Shown here piece after piece: positions 31,918 through 40,829 of a DNA stretch of 64,000 nt. Made by a program: the position numbers and the translations under genes. Positions within the stretch are counted from its first letter, which is position 1. The number at the start of each line of letters is the position of its first letter. The notes beneath the pieces were generated by a model, which worked only from the letters and a program-made list of their open reading frames with translations, was not told where the DNA came from and made no database searches. Source of the stretch: Micromonospora_E sp048060115 (lineage in GTDB: Bacteria > Actinomycetota > Actinomycetes > Mycobacteriales > Micromonosporaceae); NCBI RefSeq assembly GCF_048060115.1, contig NZ_JBHMIM010000010.1, positions 1-64,000 on the forward strand. Direction: 5' to 3'.

Positions 31918-33132
31918 TCAGCGGCCGAGTCGCCGGTCCACCTCGGTCATCGTGGCCGACCAGATCGGCGCGGCCGGGTCGATCACCGAGAAGTGGTCGC
32001 CGGGCTGCTCCAACCAGCCCGGATCCTCGCCGGCGGCTCGGGCCGCCGCCACGTACCGACGGTTGAAGTCGATCAGGTCCAGGTCGTCACCGGCCCCCTG
32101 CACGATCAGCTGTGGCACGCCGATTGGCAGCCGGTCCAGCGGATCCGACGCGGCGTACACCTGCGGGATCGTGTCGCGACCACCGCCGAGCGCGGCGGCG
32201 ACCGCGCCGGTGCCGACCTGGCGCCGTTCGCCTTCGGTCAGGTCGAGCACCCCGGCCAACGACACCGCGAGCGCCACCCCGACACCACCGCCACCCGCAC
32301 CGACACCACCACCGCCTACGGCCGCAGCAGCACCGCCACCAACGCCGGTGCTGGCGGCAGCGGCCGCTGTGTCTGCGGCCAGTCGTAGCGCCAACTGTCC
32401 ACCGGCCGAATGGCCGAACACCGCGACCCGGTCCAGGTCCAGCGATCCGGCCGGCACCGCGTCGCCGGTCAGCTCCGGCAGGTTGGCCAGCACCGCCAAC
32501 CCGGTCGCCACATCGGCGGTGGTGGCCGGCCAGCCGTGCCGGTCCGGCCGACGGTACTCCAGGTTCCACGCCGCAAAGCCCCGGTCGGCCAGGTCGATGG
32601 CGAGCGCGTCCATCAGGTCCGCCGCCCAGATCGACCGCCAGAAGCCGCCGTGCAGCAGCACCGCCACCGGCACGCGATCACCTGCCGCTGGGGGCAGCCG
32701 CAGCTCACCCCACTGCTCCGGATCCGGACCGTATGCCACGCGCAGCGCCGGTCGGCGCTGCCGGTGCACCGCGTGCCGGATCGCCCAGGCCAGCCCCCAC
32801 ACGCCACGGCCGTACAGGTGGACCGCCGCCGGATCGGTCGGCTGCGGACCGGTGACCTCGGGGTCGTAGTGGACGGTGCGGGCGGCCCAGTCGCCGCCCG
32901 CGGCCAGCAGCGAGCGCACCGCCGGGTCCGGGCCGGGCAGCAGCACCACGGCGCGGCCGGCGATCCCGGCGACATCGGAGAGCAGTTGCCGCACCTGGCC
33001 GGCGTCGGCCGCGGCCACGAAGTCACCGGTCACGCCGAGACCGGCCGCCTCGCCGACCACCAGGCCGTGCAGCAGGTGCGGGTCGACGTCCAGCCCCGGG
33101 CCGGCGACCACGAGTACACTATCGACGGTCAT
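31918..33132 (-). CDS. Alpha/beta hydrolase fused to a degenerate type II dehydroquinase-like domain
   Basis: 404 residues. The first ~130 (VLVVAGPGLDVDPHLL, LLPGPDPAV, and VHLYGRGVWGLAWAIRHAV) follow the order of type II 3-dehydroquinase (NGPNLN, INPGA, EVH and the final GxGxxGYxxAL), but the catalytic Tyr and His motifs are gone. Residues ~150-400 are an alpha/beta hydrolase: oxyanion HGGFWRSIW, the nucleophile elbow GHSAGGQLAL, a late Asp and GDHF with the catalytic His. HGGFWR resembles kynurenine formamidase-type hydrolases. A Gly/Ala-rich insert follows the nucleophile (~263-300). Last gene of the operon, starting in a 4-bp overlap with the LLM gene; an amide or ester substrate is inferred. 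Confidence 0.78.
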   Translation of the reverse strand: MTVDSVLVVAGPGLDVDPHLLHGLVVGEAAGLGVTGDFVAAADAGQVRQLLSDVAGIAGRAVVLLPGPDPAVRSLLAAGGDWAARTVHYDPEVTGPQPTDPAAVHLYGRGVWGLAWAIRHAVHRQRRPALRVAYGPDPEQWGELRLPPAAGDRVPVAVLLHGGFWRSIWAADLMDALAIDLADRGFAAWNLEYRRPDRHGWPATTADVATGLAVLANLPELTGDAVPAGSLDLDRVAVFGHSAGGQLALRLAADTAAAAASTGVGGGAAAAVGGGGVGAGGGGVGVALAVSLAGVLDLTEGERRQVGTGAVAAALGGGRDTIPQVYAASDPLDRLPIGVPQLIVQGAGDDLDLIDFNRRYVAAARAAGEDPGWLEQPGDHFSVIDPAAPIWSATMTEVDRRLGR

Positions 33133-34139
33133 CGGGCAACCTCTCTGCGCAACAGTGGCAGCACCGCGCCGCCGAGCAACTCGACCCCACGGTCGTCGGT
33201 GAGCCCGTGCGGGGTGCCGAACTCGACCCGGCGCACCCCGGCGTCGATCAGTGTCTGCGCCTGGGCGGCCACCTGCACCGGGGTGCCGGAGAAGGCGAAC
33301 CGGTCCAGCAGGTCGTCACCGACCAGCCGGCCCGCGTCGACGTCGCGGCCGGCCGCCACCAACGATTTGACCTGCGCCAGCAGTTCGTCAGGCACGGTGA
33401 CGGTCGGATCCAGGTCGGCGACGACCGCCAGGTACATCGCCACCTCGGTGCGGGCCTTCGCGCGGGCCGCTTCGCCGTCGGTGTCCACCACGGTCACCGC
33501 GCCGAGCACGATGCCGATGTCGTCGACGGAGCGGCCGGCGGCGTCGGCGCCGGGGCGCATCCGGTCGCGGATCACCGGCACCATGTCCGGGTTGGCGCTA
33601 CCGCCGACCTTGATCTCGTCGGCGATCCGGCCGGCGAGAGCGGCACCGCGCGGGCCCCAGGTGCCGAGCAGCAGCGGCGGGTCCGGGCGCTGTACGGCGT
33701 ACCGCAGGGTGGTGTCCGGGGCGAGCCGGAACACCTTGCCGTCGAAGCCGGTGGTGTCGCCGCGCAGCAGCCGGTAGACGACCTCGGCGGCCTCGGCGAG
33801 CACGGTGAGCGGGCGCGGCTGCTCGATACCGACCGCACCGAGCCAGGTGCCCCGGGCCAGGCCGAGGTAGGCCCGCCCGTGCGAGGCCAGGTCGAGGGCG
33901 GCGAGCTGACCGGCGATCTCGTACGGGGCCATCGAGTACGGGTTCAGGCAGGCCGCCCCGAGCCGGACCCGCCCGGTGGCGGCGGCCATCTCCAGCAGCG
34001 GGAAGATCGGCGGCTGGTACATCAGGTCACCGAAGACGGTGAGCACGTCGAAGCCGTACGCCTCGGCGGCGCGGGCCAGCCGGGCGTAGTCGCCGGCGCG
34101 TTTGTCGCTCTGCAGGCCGAGTCCGATTTCGACAGCCAC
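33129..34139 (-). CDS. LLM-class flavin-dependent oxidoreductase
   Basis: 336 residues with luciferase-like TIM-barrel marks: IGLGLQSDKRAGDYARLARA at the start, EAYGFDVLTVFGDL, LEMAAATGRVRLGAACLNPY, and GLARGTWLGAVG near residue 100. Members use FMN or F420 for monooxygenation or hydride transfer; 5,10-methylene-H4MPT reductase-like forms share this shape. Within the operon it could oxidise an amide- or ring-containing intermediate. The start is ATG/GTG at 34139 and its stop overlaps the hydrolase gene by 4 bp. Confidence 0.85.
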   Translation of the reverse strand: MAVEIGLGLQSDKRAGDYARLARAAEAYGFDVLTVFGDLMYQPPIFPLLEMAAATGRVRLGAACLNPYSMAPYEIAGQLAALDLASHGRAYLGLARGTWLGAVGIEQPRPLTVLAEAAEVVYRLLRGDTTGFDGKVFRLAPDTTLRYAVQRPDPPLLLGTWGPRGAALAGRIADEIKVGGSANPDMVPVIRDRMRPGADAAGRSVDDIGIVLGAVTVVDTDGEAARAKARTEVAMYLAVVADLDPTVTVPDELLAQVKSLVAAGRDVDAGRLVGDDLLDRFAFSGTPVQVAAQAQTLIDAGVRRVEFGTPHGLTDDRGVELLGGAVLPLLRREVAR

Positions 34140-34190
34140 GCGAACCTCCGATGGATCAGGGCCCGATCAGGCGGGCCAGGCCAGGTGAGG

Positions 34191-34571
34191 TCAGGTCAGG
34201 TCGGCGGAGTTCATCCGCCGTTTGCAGGTCCGCTCGACCCGCATGACCAGGCGCTCCTCCGGATCCGGGCAGATGAACAGGGTGTCTCGCTCCAGCCAGT
34301 CCCCCGGCGGCATGTCGCGCTGCTTGGCGGCCAGGAACGGCAGCACCGAGGCGAGCGCGTACACGCAGAAGTGTTTGCCGGCCGGGATCTTCAGGTGCGC
34401 GCTGTCGGTCAGCTCGAAGTGGTCGCCGACGGCCATCCCGCAGACCGAGCGGCCTTCGATCCGATCGACGCTGACCCGCAGGTCGTAGACCTCCATGTCG
34501 CCGCCTCCGACGACTTCGGCGCCGCCGTCGGCGCCGTCGGCGCCGTCGGCGTCGGCAGAGTGCTCGCTCAT
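34191..34571 (-). CDS. TIGR04076-family protein
   Basis: 126 residues, ATG at 34571 overlapping the stop of the quinone-oxidoreductase-like gene as ATGA. After a low-complexity start (ADADGADGADGGAEVV, written in GCC/GTC repeats) the family core begins at MEVYDLRVSVDRIEGR and contains C-G-M-x-V-G-D-H-F, P-A-G-K-H-F-C-V-Y-A-L and LPFLAAKQRDM, ending F-I-C-P-D-P. TIGR04076 proteins are small, often near hydantoinase, amidase or redox genes, and lack a defined activity. The conserved Cys residues suggest cofactor or metal binding, which is inference. Confidence 0.8.
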   Translation of the reverse strand: MSEHSADADGADGADGGAEVVGGGDMEVYDLRVSVDRIEGRSVCGMAVGDHFELTDSAHLKIPAGKHFCVYALASVLPFLAAKQRDMPPGDWLERDTLFICPDPEERLVMRVERTCKRRMNSADLT

Positions 34572-35569
34572 GTTTGCTCCCTCGGGTCGATCCGGACGAT
34601 GATCTTGCCGGTGGTGCGTCGGTCGGCCAGGTCGGCGAGCGCGGCCGGGGTGCCGGCCAGGTCGACGATCCGGTTGACCGGGGGCCGGACCGCGCCGGCC
34701 GCGACCAGGTCGAAGATCCGCTGGTACGCCTGGGCGACCGCGTCGGGGCGGGTCCACGGGTACGTCGAGCCCCAGGAGAGCCCGATCAGGGTGGCATTGC
34801 CGGCGATCAGCCGCATCGGGTCCACCGGTGGCGGGTTGCCGCCAGCGGCGCCGACCGCCACCAGCCGGCCTTCGAAGGCGAGGCAGTCCAGCGAGCGGGT
34901 GAACACGTCGCCGCCGACCGGGTCGACGATCACGTCCGCGCCGGTGCCGCCGGTGGCGTCGCGCACCGCGTCGACGAAGTCGTCGGCCAGGTAGTCGATG
35001 GCGACGTCGGCGCCGTTGTCGCGGCACAGCGCGGTCTTCGCCGGCCCGCCGGCGGTGCAGATCACCCGGGCGCCCCGGGCGGCGGCCAGCTGGGTGGCGG
35101 CGATGCCGACGCCACCGGCTCCGGCGTGCACCAGCACCGTCTCTCCAGCTTGCACGTTCGCACGGTCCAGGGCGAACCAGGCGGTCTGGTAGGTGACCGG
35201 GATGGCGGCGGCCACGACCGGGTCGAGGTCGACCGGACGCGGTACGGCGAGCGCGGCGGCGACGGTGACGGTCTCACCGAGCGCGCCGTGTGGCAGCGCC
35301 GGGCAGGCCACCACGTCGGTGTCGGCGAGGGCCTCGGCGCCGGCACCGGTGGCGACGACCCGGCCGGCGAGTTCGACGCCGGGGGTGAACGGTGGTTCGG
35401 GGCGCACCGGGTAGCTGCCCCGGCAGAGCATCACATCGAGGAAGTTCAGTCCGACAGCGGCGACCGCGATCCGTACCTGGCCGGGGCCGGGTGGCGGGTC
35501 GTCGGGCAGGTCGGCGACGGTGAGCACCTGGTCGGGTTTGCCGTACCCGGTGGCGATCAGGCGTCTCAT
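34568..35569 (-). CDS. Quinone oxidoreductase-like (MDR superfamily) NADPH enzyme
   Basis: 333 residues, ATG at 35569. The medium-chain dehydrogenase pattern is complete: GroES-like start with GLNFLDVMLCRGSYP and PGVELAGRVVATG, then the Rossmann domain with HAGAGGVGIAATQLA near residue 145 and DPVGGDVFTRSLDC. The zinc-binding residues of alcohol dehydrogenases are missing, as in zeta-crystallin and acryloyl reductases. It probably reduces an alpha,beta-unsaturated carbonyl in the operon's pathway. Stop and start overlap the neighbours by 4 bp on both sides. Confidence 0.88.
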   Translation of the reverse strand: MRRLIATGYGKPDQVLTVADLPDDPPPGPGQVRIAVAAVGLNFLDVMLCRGSYPVRPEPPFTPGVELAGRVVATGAGAEALADTDVVACPALPHGALGETVTVAAALAVPRPVDLDPVVAAAIPVTYQTAWFALDRANVQAGETVLVHAGAGGVGIAATQLAAARGARVICTAGGPAKTALCRDNGADVAIDYLADDFVDAVRDATGGTGADVIVDPVGGDVFTRSLDCLAFEGRLVAVGAAGGNPPPVDPMRLIAGNATLIGLSWGSTYPWTRPDAVAQAYQRIFDLVAAGAVRPPVNRIVDLAGTPAALADLADRRTTGKIIVRIDPREQT

Positions 35570-36018
35570 GCCGGGCTGCCCGCCGGCTGCGGTGCGGTGC
35601 CGGCCGGCCGCGGGGCCGGGTCGGCCGGTTCCCGGACCAGCTCGCAGTGGTGGTGCACGATGCGCCACCCGTCGGCGGTGCGGCGTAGCACGTCGGTGAC
35701 CCGGCTGTGCTCGGCCGGTCCGCCGCCGGCCGGCACCGCGACCAACACGTAGCGGGCCAGCGCGGTGTCGCCCCACACGTCGACCCGCAGTTCCTGCGGC
35801 GCGAGCCGGTCCAACTGCGGTCGGGCCCCGGCGGAGTCGCGCTGCGCGCGGTAGGCGTCCAGCTGGTCGCGGGTGCGCAGCGGCCCCGGCAGGTGCGTCT
35901 CCCAGGTGGTGAGCTCGGCGTGCAGGTGCTGGTCGAAGCGGGCCCGGTCGCCGGCCAGGAACGCGTCGTACATGTCGTCGATGCCGGCGGCGATCTCGGC
36001 GGTATCCAGGTTGGACAT
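35566..36018 (-). CDS. NTF2-like/SnoaL-type protein
   Basis: 150 residues from an ATG at 36018, 38 bp after the amidohydrolase stop. The cone-shaped NTF2 fold is suggested by AGIDDMYDAFLAGDRARFDQHL, TTWETHLPG, ARYVLVAVPAGG and the final strand DGWRIVHHHCELVRE. Such proteins act as small hydrolases, dehydratases, isomerases or binding partners; the DUF4440/SnoaL group is large and activity cannot be read. The Pro/Ala-rich tail after residue ~130 is probably disordered. The stop overlaps the next start by 4 bp. Confidence 0.78.
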   Translation of the reverse strand: MSNLDTAEIAAGIDDMYDAFLAGDRARFDQHLHAELTTWETHLPGPLRTRDQLDAYRAQRDSAGARPQLDRLAPQELRVDVWGDTALARYVLVAVPAGGGPAEHSRVTDVLRRTADGWRIVHHHCELVREPADPAPRPAGTAPQPAGSPA

Positions 36019-36056
36019 GTCACTGCTCCTCACGTCGGTCACCAATCGATCCGAAG

Positions 36057-37325
36057 TCACCAGGCGGTCCAGCCGGCCCGGTCGTCGCGGACCACCCGGC
36101 CGCCGGACATCACCCAGCGGACGCCACGCAACGCCGACGTGTCGGCGGCCGGGTCGGCGTCCATCGCCACCAGGTCGGCGTACTTGCCGGTCTCGACGGT
36201 GCCGAGGTCGGCCTCGGCACCGAGCCAGCGGATCGGGCCGAGCGTGCCGGCGTACAGCGCGCGGGCCGGGCCGATGCCGCTCTCCGACAGGTATTCGAGC
36301 TCCCGCACGGAGGCGTTGGTGCCCTCGAAGTGCCAGAACGGCGGCATGTCGCTGCCCAGCAGCACCTCCACCCCAGCGGCGAGGGCCATCGCGTAGCTCT
36401 CCAGGTGCCGGGGGCCGGCACCCAGCGAGCGGCACTGCATCCATTCCGGTACGCCGAGTTCGTCGAAGAACTCCTTGCAGCGGGTGACCAGCAGGGTCGG
36501 CACCAGGGCGGTGCCGCGCCGCGCCATCCGGGCGGCCACCTCCTCAGTGAGCTGGTAGCCGTGCTCGACGCAGTCCAGTCCCAGTTCGACGGCTTCGCCG
36601 ATGACCGACGCCGGGCCGGCGTGCGCGGTGACCTTACGGCCCCAGGCGTGCGCGGTGTCGATGACGGCGGCCATTTCATCGGGGAACAGCTGTCTGGTGT
36701 GGATCGACTCGTGTTCCCCGGCGATGCCGCCGGAGATCATCACCTTGATCAGGTCGGCACCGGCCTTGATCTGGCTGCGTGCACCGCGCCGGAACCCGTC
36801 GGCGCCGTCGCATTCCAGGGTGTCGTTGCTTTCGTGGCCGTGCCCGCCGGTGCAGACCAGCGCCTTGCCGGCGGTGAAGATCCGTGGCCCGGTGACCCGG
36901 CCGGCGGTGATCGCCCGGCGCAGCGCGAAGTCGGCGTGGTCCTTCTCCGCGACGCACCGCACGGTGGTGACCCCGCAGAGCAGGCTACGCCGGGCCCCGT
37001 CGGCCATGTAGAGGGCCAACTCGTGCGGGGTCATGTTCTTGACGCTCTGCCCGCCGGCACCGGGCAGCGACAACGACAGGTGGGTGTGCATGTTGGTCAG
37101 GCCGGGCGTCAGGTACGCCCCGCCGAGGTCGACCTCGGTGGCGTCGGTTTCGGCGCGGGCGGCGGCGGTCACCTCGGCGGCCGGGCCGACGGCCGCGATC
37201 CGGTCGCCGCGTACCCAGACGGCGGCGTCGGTGACCGGGCCGATGCCGTCGAGGATGCGGGCGTCGACGACGGTGCAGTTGGTCAGGACGGTGTCGACCG
37301 GTTCGGGGCGGGCGGCGGCACTCAT
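36057..37325 (-). CDS. Metal-dependent amidohydrolase (imidazolonepropionase/prolidase-like)
   Basis: 422 residues of the amidohydrolase superfamily. The metal-binding HxH is in LTNMHTHLSLSL (~75); a Lys/His region follows in ICKVM-like KAGADLIKVMISGGIAG (~185), then KVTAHAGPA (~240), CVEHGYQL (~265) and the Asp in LLGSDMPPF (~335). The composite beta-sandwich domains at both ends are visible (VDARILDGIGPV, VMSGGRVVRDD). This family hydrolyses cyclic and linear amides. Its start overlaps the HyuB gene by 4 bp, linking it to the ATP-dependent hydantoinase-like subunits. Confidence 0.88.
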   Translation of the reverse strand: MSAAARPEPVDTVLTNCTVVDARILDGIGPVTDAAVWVRGDRIAAVGPAAEVTAAARAETDATEVDLGGAYLTPGLTNMHTHLSLSLPGAGGQSVKNMTPHELALYMADGARRSLLCGVTTVRCVAEKDHADFALRRAITAGRVTGPRIFTAGKALVCTGGHGHESNDTLECDGADGFRRGARSQIKAGADLIKVMISGGIAGEHESIHTRQLFPDEMAAVIDTAHAWGRKVTAHAGPASVIGEAVELGLDCVEHGYQLTEEVAARMARRGTALVPTLLVTRCKEFFDELGVPEWMQCRSLGAGPRHLESYAMALAAGVEVLLGSDMPPFWHFEGTNASVRELEYLSESGIGPARALYAGTLGPIRWLGAEADLGTVETGKYADLVAMDADPAADTSALRGVRWVMSGGRVVRDDRAGWTAW

Positions 37326-39148
37326 GCCGGCGCCCGGTGGGGTGGGGTGCTCATCGATACCTCTTTCGGTGCGGCGGCGACCGCGGTGGGTGCGGCGTGG
37401 GGGTCGCTGCCCGGATCGGGGACGGTTGCGCCGTAGCCGTCAGGGACGGTTGCGCCGTAGACGTCGCGGGCGGCGGCCGGCGACACGTAGCCTTCGGCGA
37501 CGTCGGCGCGGACCGCGTCCGGGTCACGCTCACCCGGGTCGCCGTGCCCGCCGCCGCCGGCGGTGAGCAGGATGATCCGGTCGCCGGGTACAACCGGGGT
37601 ACGTCTGGTGCTGACCCGGTGTTCCCGCTCGGTGCCCGGGTGGACGATCACCTGGATCGGGTCGGGTCGCGCGCCACCGTCGAGCGCCCACGGCGGCGAC
37701 TTCGTCTTCTTCACCACGGAGAGGAACTCGCCGGCGGTGACGAACCGGATGTCGCGCCGCAGCCCGGGGCCGCCGCGGTGCCGGCCGGCCCCACCGGAGT
37801 CGGTGCGGATCTCGACCCGTTCGAAGAACATCCCGGTCCGGGCCTCCAGGACCTCGACCGGGGTGTTACGGGCCTGGGTCTGGCACAGGTGGTTGGCCGG
37901 GCCGATGCCGTCGTGGTCGGGTGCGGCACCCCAGCCGACCGGGTCGTTGTTGCTGACCGCGAAGAGCTGCCCGGTGTCCGGGTGGGTGCCGACCATCATG
38001 AACCCGGGCACGTCCCCGCCGGACGAGGCCGCCAACCGGTCCGGCATGCCTTGGGCGAGCGCCTGGTAGATCAGCTCCATCGCCACGGTGCCGGTCCACT
38101 GGGTGAAGGTGGCCGCCGGGTAGACGGCGTGGAACAGGCTGCCCGGCTCGGCGACGACCCGCAGCGCGGTGAAGTGCCCGGCGTTGGTCTGCTCGGTCGG
38201 AGTGGTCAACGCTTTGAACGCGACCCGGGCGGTGGCGATGGTGGACCCGTACGGCAGGTTGACCGGGCCGGCGACGGCCGGCGACGAGCCGGTGAAGTCG
38301 ATGGTGCAGGTGCCGTCGGCGATGGTGACGGTGACCTGCATCCTGATCGGGTCGTCGGTGATGCCGTCGTCGTCGAGCCAGTCCACGGCGGTCCACGAAC
38401 CCTGTGGCAGTGCGGCGAGGGCGTCGGCGGTGGATGCCTGCGCGGCGGCGATCGCCGTGTCGACGACGGTTTCGACGGTGGCCGGGCCGAACCGTTCGAT
38501 CAGCTCGATCAGCCGGCGTTCGCCGGTGCGCAGCGCGGCGACCTGGGCGTTCAGGTCGCCGACGACCAGGTCCGGCATCCGCGAGTTGAAGCGGATCAGC
38601 TCGATGATCTCGTTGGCCGGCTCACCCCGGCGGAACACCTTGGTGCCGGGGAAGATGATGCCTTCCTGGTGCATGTCGGTGGAGTCGAGCACGTAGCCCG
38701 GGTCCTTGGCACCCAGATCCATCCAGTGCGCCCGCACGCAGAGGAAACCGACCAGTGTCCCGTCTCCGGCCGGTCCGTCGTCGCCGGCACCGGCCGGGTC
38801 CGGCAGGAAGACCGGGGCGAACAGGGTGGCGTCGTAGGAGTGCGCCGCGTTCCAGTACGGGTAGTTGAGCAGCACGATGTCGCCGGGGTGCAGGTTGTCC
38901 CGGCCGACGTAGGCGACACCTTTGCGGATCGAGTAGTCGTTGGCGCCGAGAAACCGGCTCAGCCCGGTGGATTCGGCGACCAGCCGGAGCTGGGCGTCGT
39001 AGATGGAGATGCCGAAGTCGTACACCTCGTAGATGACCGGGTTGAACGCGGTGCGCACCAGCGCGGATCGCATCTCCTCGGCGGCGGCGACCAGGTAGCT
39101 GCGTACCACCTCGGTCGCCGCACCGTCCACCATGGAAGCATCAGTCAT
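37322..39148 (-). CDS. hyuB: Hydantoinase B/oxoprolinase subunit (first of two tandem paralogues)
   Basis: 608 residues, ATG at 39148. HyuB-family marks: EMRSALVRTAFNPVIYEVYDFG, VGRDNLHPGDIVLLNYPYW, HWMDLGAKDPG, GEPANEIIELIRFNSRMPDL, and RTDSGGAGRHRGGPGLRRD near residue 480. HyuA and HyuB together hydrolyse cyclic amides (hydantoins, 5-oxoproline) or carboxylate ketones at the expense of ATP. It is a close paralogue of the next upstream gene (39141-40829), whose stop it overlaps by 8 bp. It carries an extra C-terminal ~45 residues containing a short internal duplication (GATVPDGYGATVPD). Confidence 0.92.
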   Translation of the reverse strand: MTDASMVDGAATEVVRSYLVAAAEEMRSALVRTAFNPVIYEVYDFGISIYDAQLRLVAESTGLSRFLGANDYSIRKGVAYVGRDNLHPGDIVLLNYPYWNAAHSYDATLFAPVFLPDPAGAGDDGPAGDGTLVGFLCVRAHWMDLGAKDPGYVLDSTDMHQEGIIFPGTKVFRRGEPANEIIELIRFNSRMPDLVVGDLNAQVAALRTGERRLIELIERFGPATVETVVDTAIAAAQASTADALAALPQGSWTAVDWLDDDGITDDPIRMQVTVTIADGTCTIDFTGSSPAVAGPVNLPYGSTIATARVAFKALTTPTEQTNAGHFTALRVVAEPGSLFHAVYPAATFTQWTGTVAMELIYQALAQGMPDRLAASSGGDVPGFMMVGTHPDTGQLFAVSNNDPVGWGAAPDHDGIGPANHLCQTQARNTPVEVLEARTGMFFERVEIRTDSGGAGRHRGGPGLRRDIRFVTAGEFLSVVKKTKSPPWALDGGARPDPIQVIVHPGTEREHRVSTRRTPVVPGDRIILLTAGGGGHGDPGERDPDAVRADVAEGYVSPAAARDVYGATVPDGYGATVPDPGSDPHAAPTAVAAAPKEVSMSTPPHRAPA

Positions 39149-40829
39149 CGACGTCGACCCCGTAGACGTCGCGGGCGGCGGCCGGCGACACGTAGCCTTC
39201 GGCGACGTCTTCACGCACCGCGTCCGGGTCACGCTCACCCGGGTCGCCGTGCCCGCCGCCGCCGGCGGTGAGCAGGGTGATCCGGTCCCCGGGTACGACC
39301 GGGGTGCGTTTCGTGCTGACCCGCCGTTCCCGCTCGGTGCCGGGGAAGACGATCACCTGGTTCGGATCCGGCTGCGCGCCGCCGTCGAGCGCCCACGGCG
39401 CCGACTTCGTCTTCTTGATCACCGACAGGAACTCGCCGGCTGTCACGAACCGGATGTCGCGCCGCAGTCCGGCGCCGCCCCGGTGCCGGCCGGCCCCACC
39501 GGAGTCGGTGCGCATCTCGAACCGTTCGAAGAACATCCCGGTGCGGGCTTCGAGGACCTCGATCGGCGTCATCCGCCCGGTGCTGCCGGAGACGTGGGTG
39601 GCGGCGTTCATGCCGTCGTGCTCGCGGGTGCCGCCCCAGCCCACCGGGTCGTTGTTGCTGACCGCGAAGAGCTGCCCGGTGTCCGGGTGGATGCCGACCA
39701 TCATGAACCCGGGCACGTCCCCACCGGACGAGGCCGCCAACCGGTCCGGCATGCCCTGGGCGAGGGCCTTGAGGATCAGCTCGACGGCGACGATGCCGGT
39801 CCACAGGGTGAACGTCGGCTGCGGGTAGACGGCGTGGAACAGGCTGCCCGGCTCGGCCTTGACCCGCAGCGGCGCGATGGTGCCGGCGTTCGACGGCTGG
39901 TCGGGTGAGGTCAACGACTTCAGGATGACCTTGCAGATCGCCTCGGTGGCGCCGTACGGCATGTTGATCGGGCCGGGCACCGCAGGTGACGAGCCGGCGA
40001 AGTCGACGGTGAAGGTGCCGTCGGCGATGGTCACGGTGACCTGCATCTTCACCGGGTCCTCGGTGATGCCGTCGTCGTCGACCCAGTCGGTGGCGGTCCA
40101 GGATCCCTGCGGCAGGGTGGCGAGCGCGGCCCGGCTGCGGGCCTCACCGTCGGCGATGATGGCTTCGACGGCGGCGGTCACGGTGGGCCGGCCGAACTTG
40201 GCCAGGATCTCCAGGAACCGGCGTTCGCCGGTGCGCAGCGCGGCGATCTGTGCGTGCAGGTCACCGAGGACCTCGGCGGGCATCCGCGAGTTGAAGCGGA
40301 TCAGTTCGTGGATCTCGTGCACCGGCTCACCCCGCGAGACGACCTTCGTGCCGGGGAAGATCAGCCCTTCCTGGTGCATGTCGGTGGAGTCGAGCACGTA
40401 GCCCGGATCCTTGGCGCCCAGATCCATCCAGTGCGCCCGCACGCAGAGGAAACCGACCAGGGTGCCGTCGGCGTCCGGATCAGCGTCGTCGGGCATGAAC
40501 ACCGGGGCGAACAGGGTGGCGTCCGAGGCGTGCGCCGCGTTCCAGTACGGGTAGTTGAGCAGCACGATGTCGCCGCGGTGCAGGTTGTCGCGGCCGACGT
40601 AGGCGACCCCCTTGGCGAGCGAGAAGTCGTTGGCGCCGAGGAAGAACGTCAACCCGGTCGCCTCGGCGATCAGCCGCAGGTCGGCGTCGTACATCGACAT
40701 ACCGAAGTCGTGCACCTCGTAGATGACCGGGTTGAACGAGGTGCGGATCAGGGTGGCCCGCATCTCCTCGGCGGCGGAGATCAGGTAGCTGCGTACCACC
40801 TCGGCGGTGGCTCCGTCCAAGGTGCTCAC
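39141..40829 (-). CDS. hyuB: Hydantoinase B/oxoprolinase subunit (second tandem paralogue)
   Basis: 562 residues, GTG at 40829 overlapping the HyuA stop as GTGA. All marks of the family are present in the same order as in the neighbouring paralogue: EMRATLIRTSFNPVIYEVHDFG, RDNLHRGDIVLLNYPYWNAA, HWMDLGAKDPGYVLDSTDMH and RTDSGGAGRHRGGAGLRRD, ending ARDVYGVDVDD. The two HyuB sequences share long identical stretches in protein and DNA, so they arose by duplication. One HyuA with two HyuB subunits suggests a heteromeric enzyme or two enzymes sharing HyuA. Confidence 0.92.
   Translation of the reverse strand: MSTLDGATAEVVRSYLISAAEEMRATLIRTSFNPVIYEVHDFGMSMYDADLRLIAEATGLTFFLGANDFSLAKGVAYVGRDNLHRGDIVLLNYPYWNAAHASDATLFAPVFMPDDADPDADGTLVGFLCVRAHWMDLGAKDPGYVLDSTDMHQEGLIFPGTKVVSRGEPVHEIHELIRFNSRMPAEVLGDLHAQIAALRTGERRFLEILAKFGRPTVTAAVEAIIADGEARSRAALATLPQGSWTATDWVDDDGITEDPVKMQVTVTIADGTFTVDFAGSSPAVPGPINMPYGATEAICKVILKSLTSPDQPSNAGTIAPLRVKAEPGSLFHAVYPQPTFTLWTGIVAVELILKALAQGMPDRLAASSGGDVPGFMMVGIHPDTGQLFAVSNNDPVGWGGTREHDGMNAATHVSGSTGRMTPIEVLEARTGMFFERFEMRTDSGGAGRHRGGAGLRRDIRFVTAGEFLSVIKKTKSAPWALDGGAQPDPNQVIVFPGTERERRVSTKRTPVVPGDRITLLTAGGGGHGDPGERDPDAVREDVAEGYVSPAAARDVYGVDVDD

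Noticed and set aside
36330..39271. Long plus-strand frames across the HyuB and amidohydrolase genes
   Set aside because: GC-rich antisense shadows opposite strongly recognised families.
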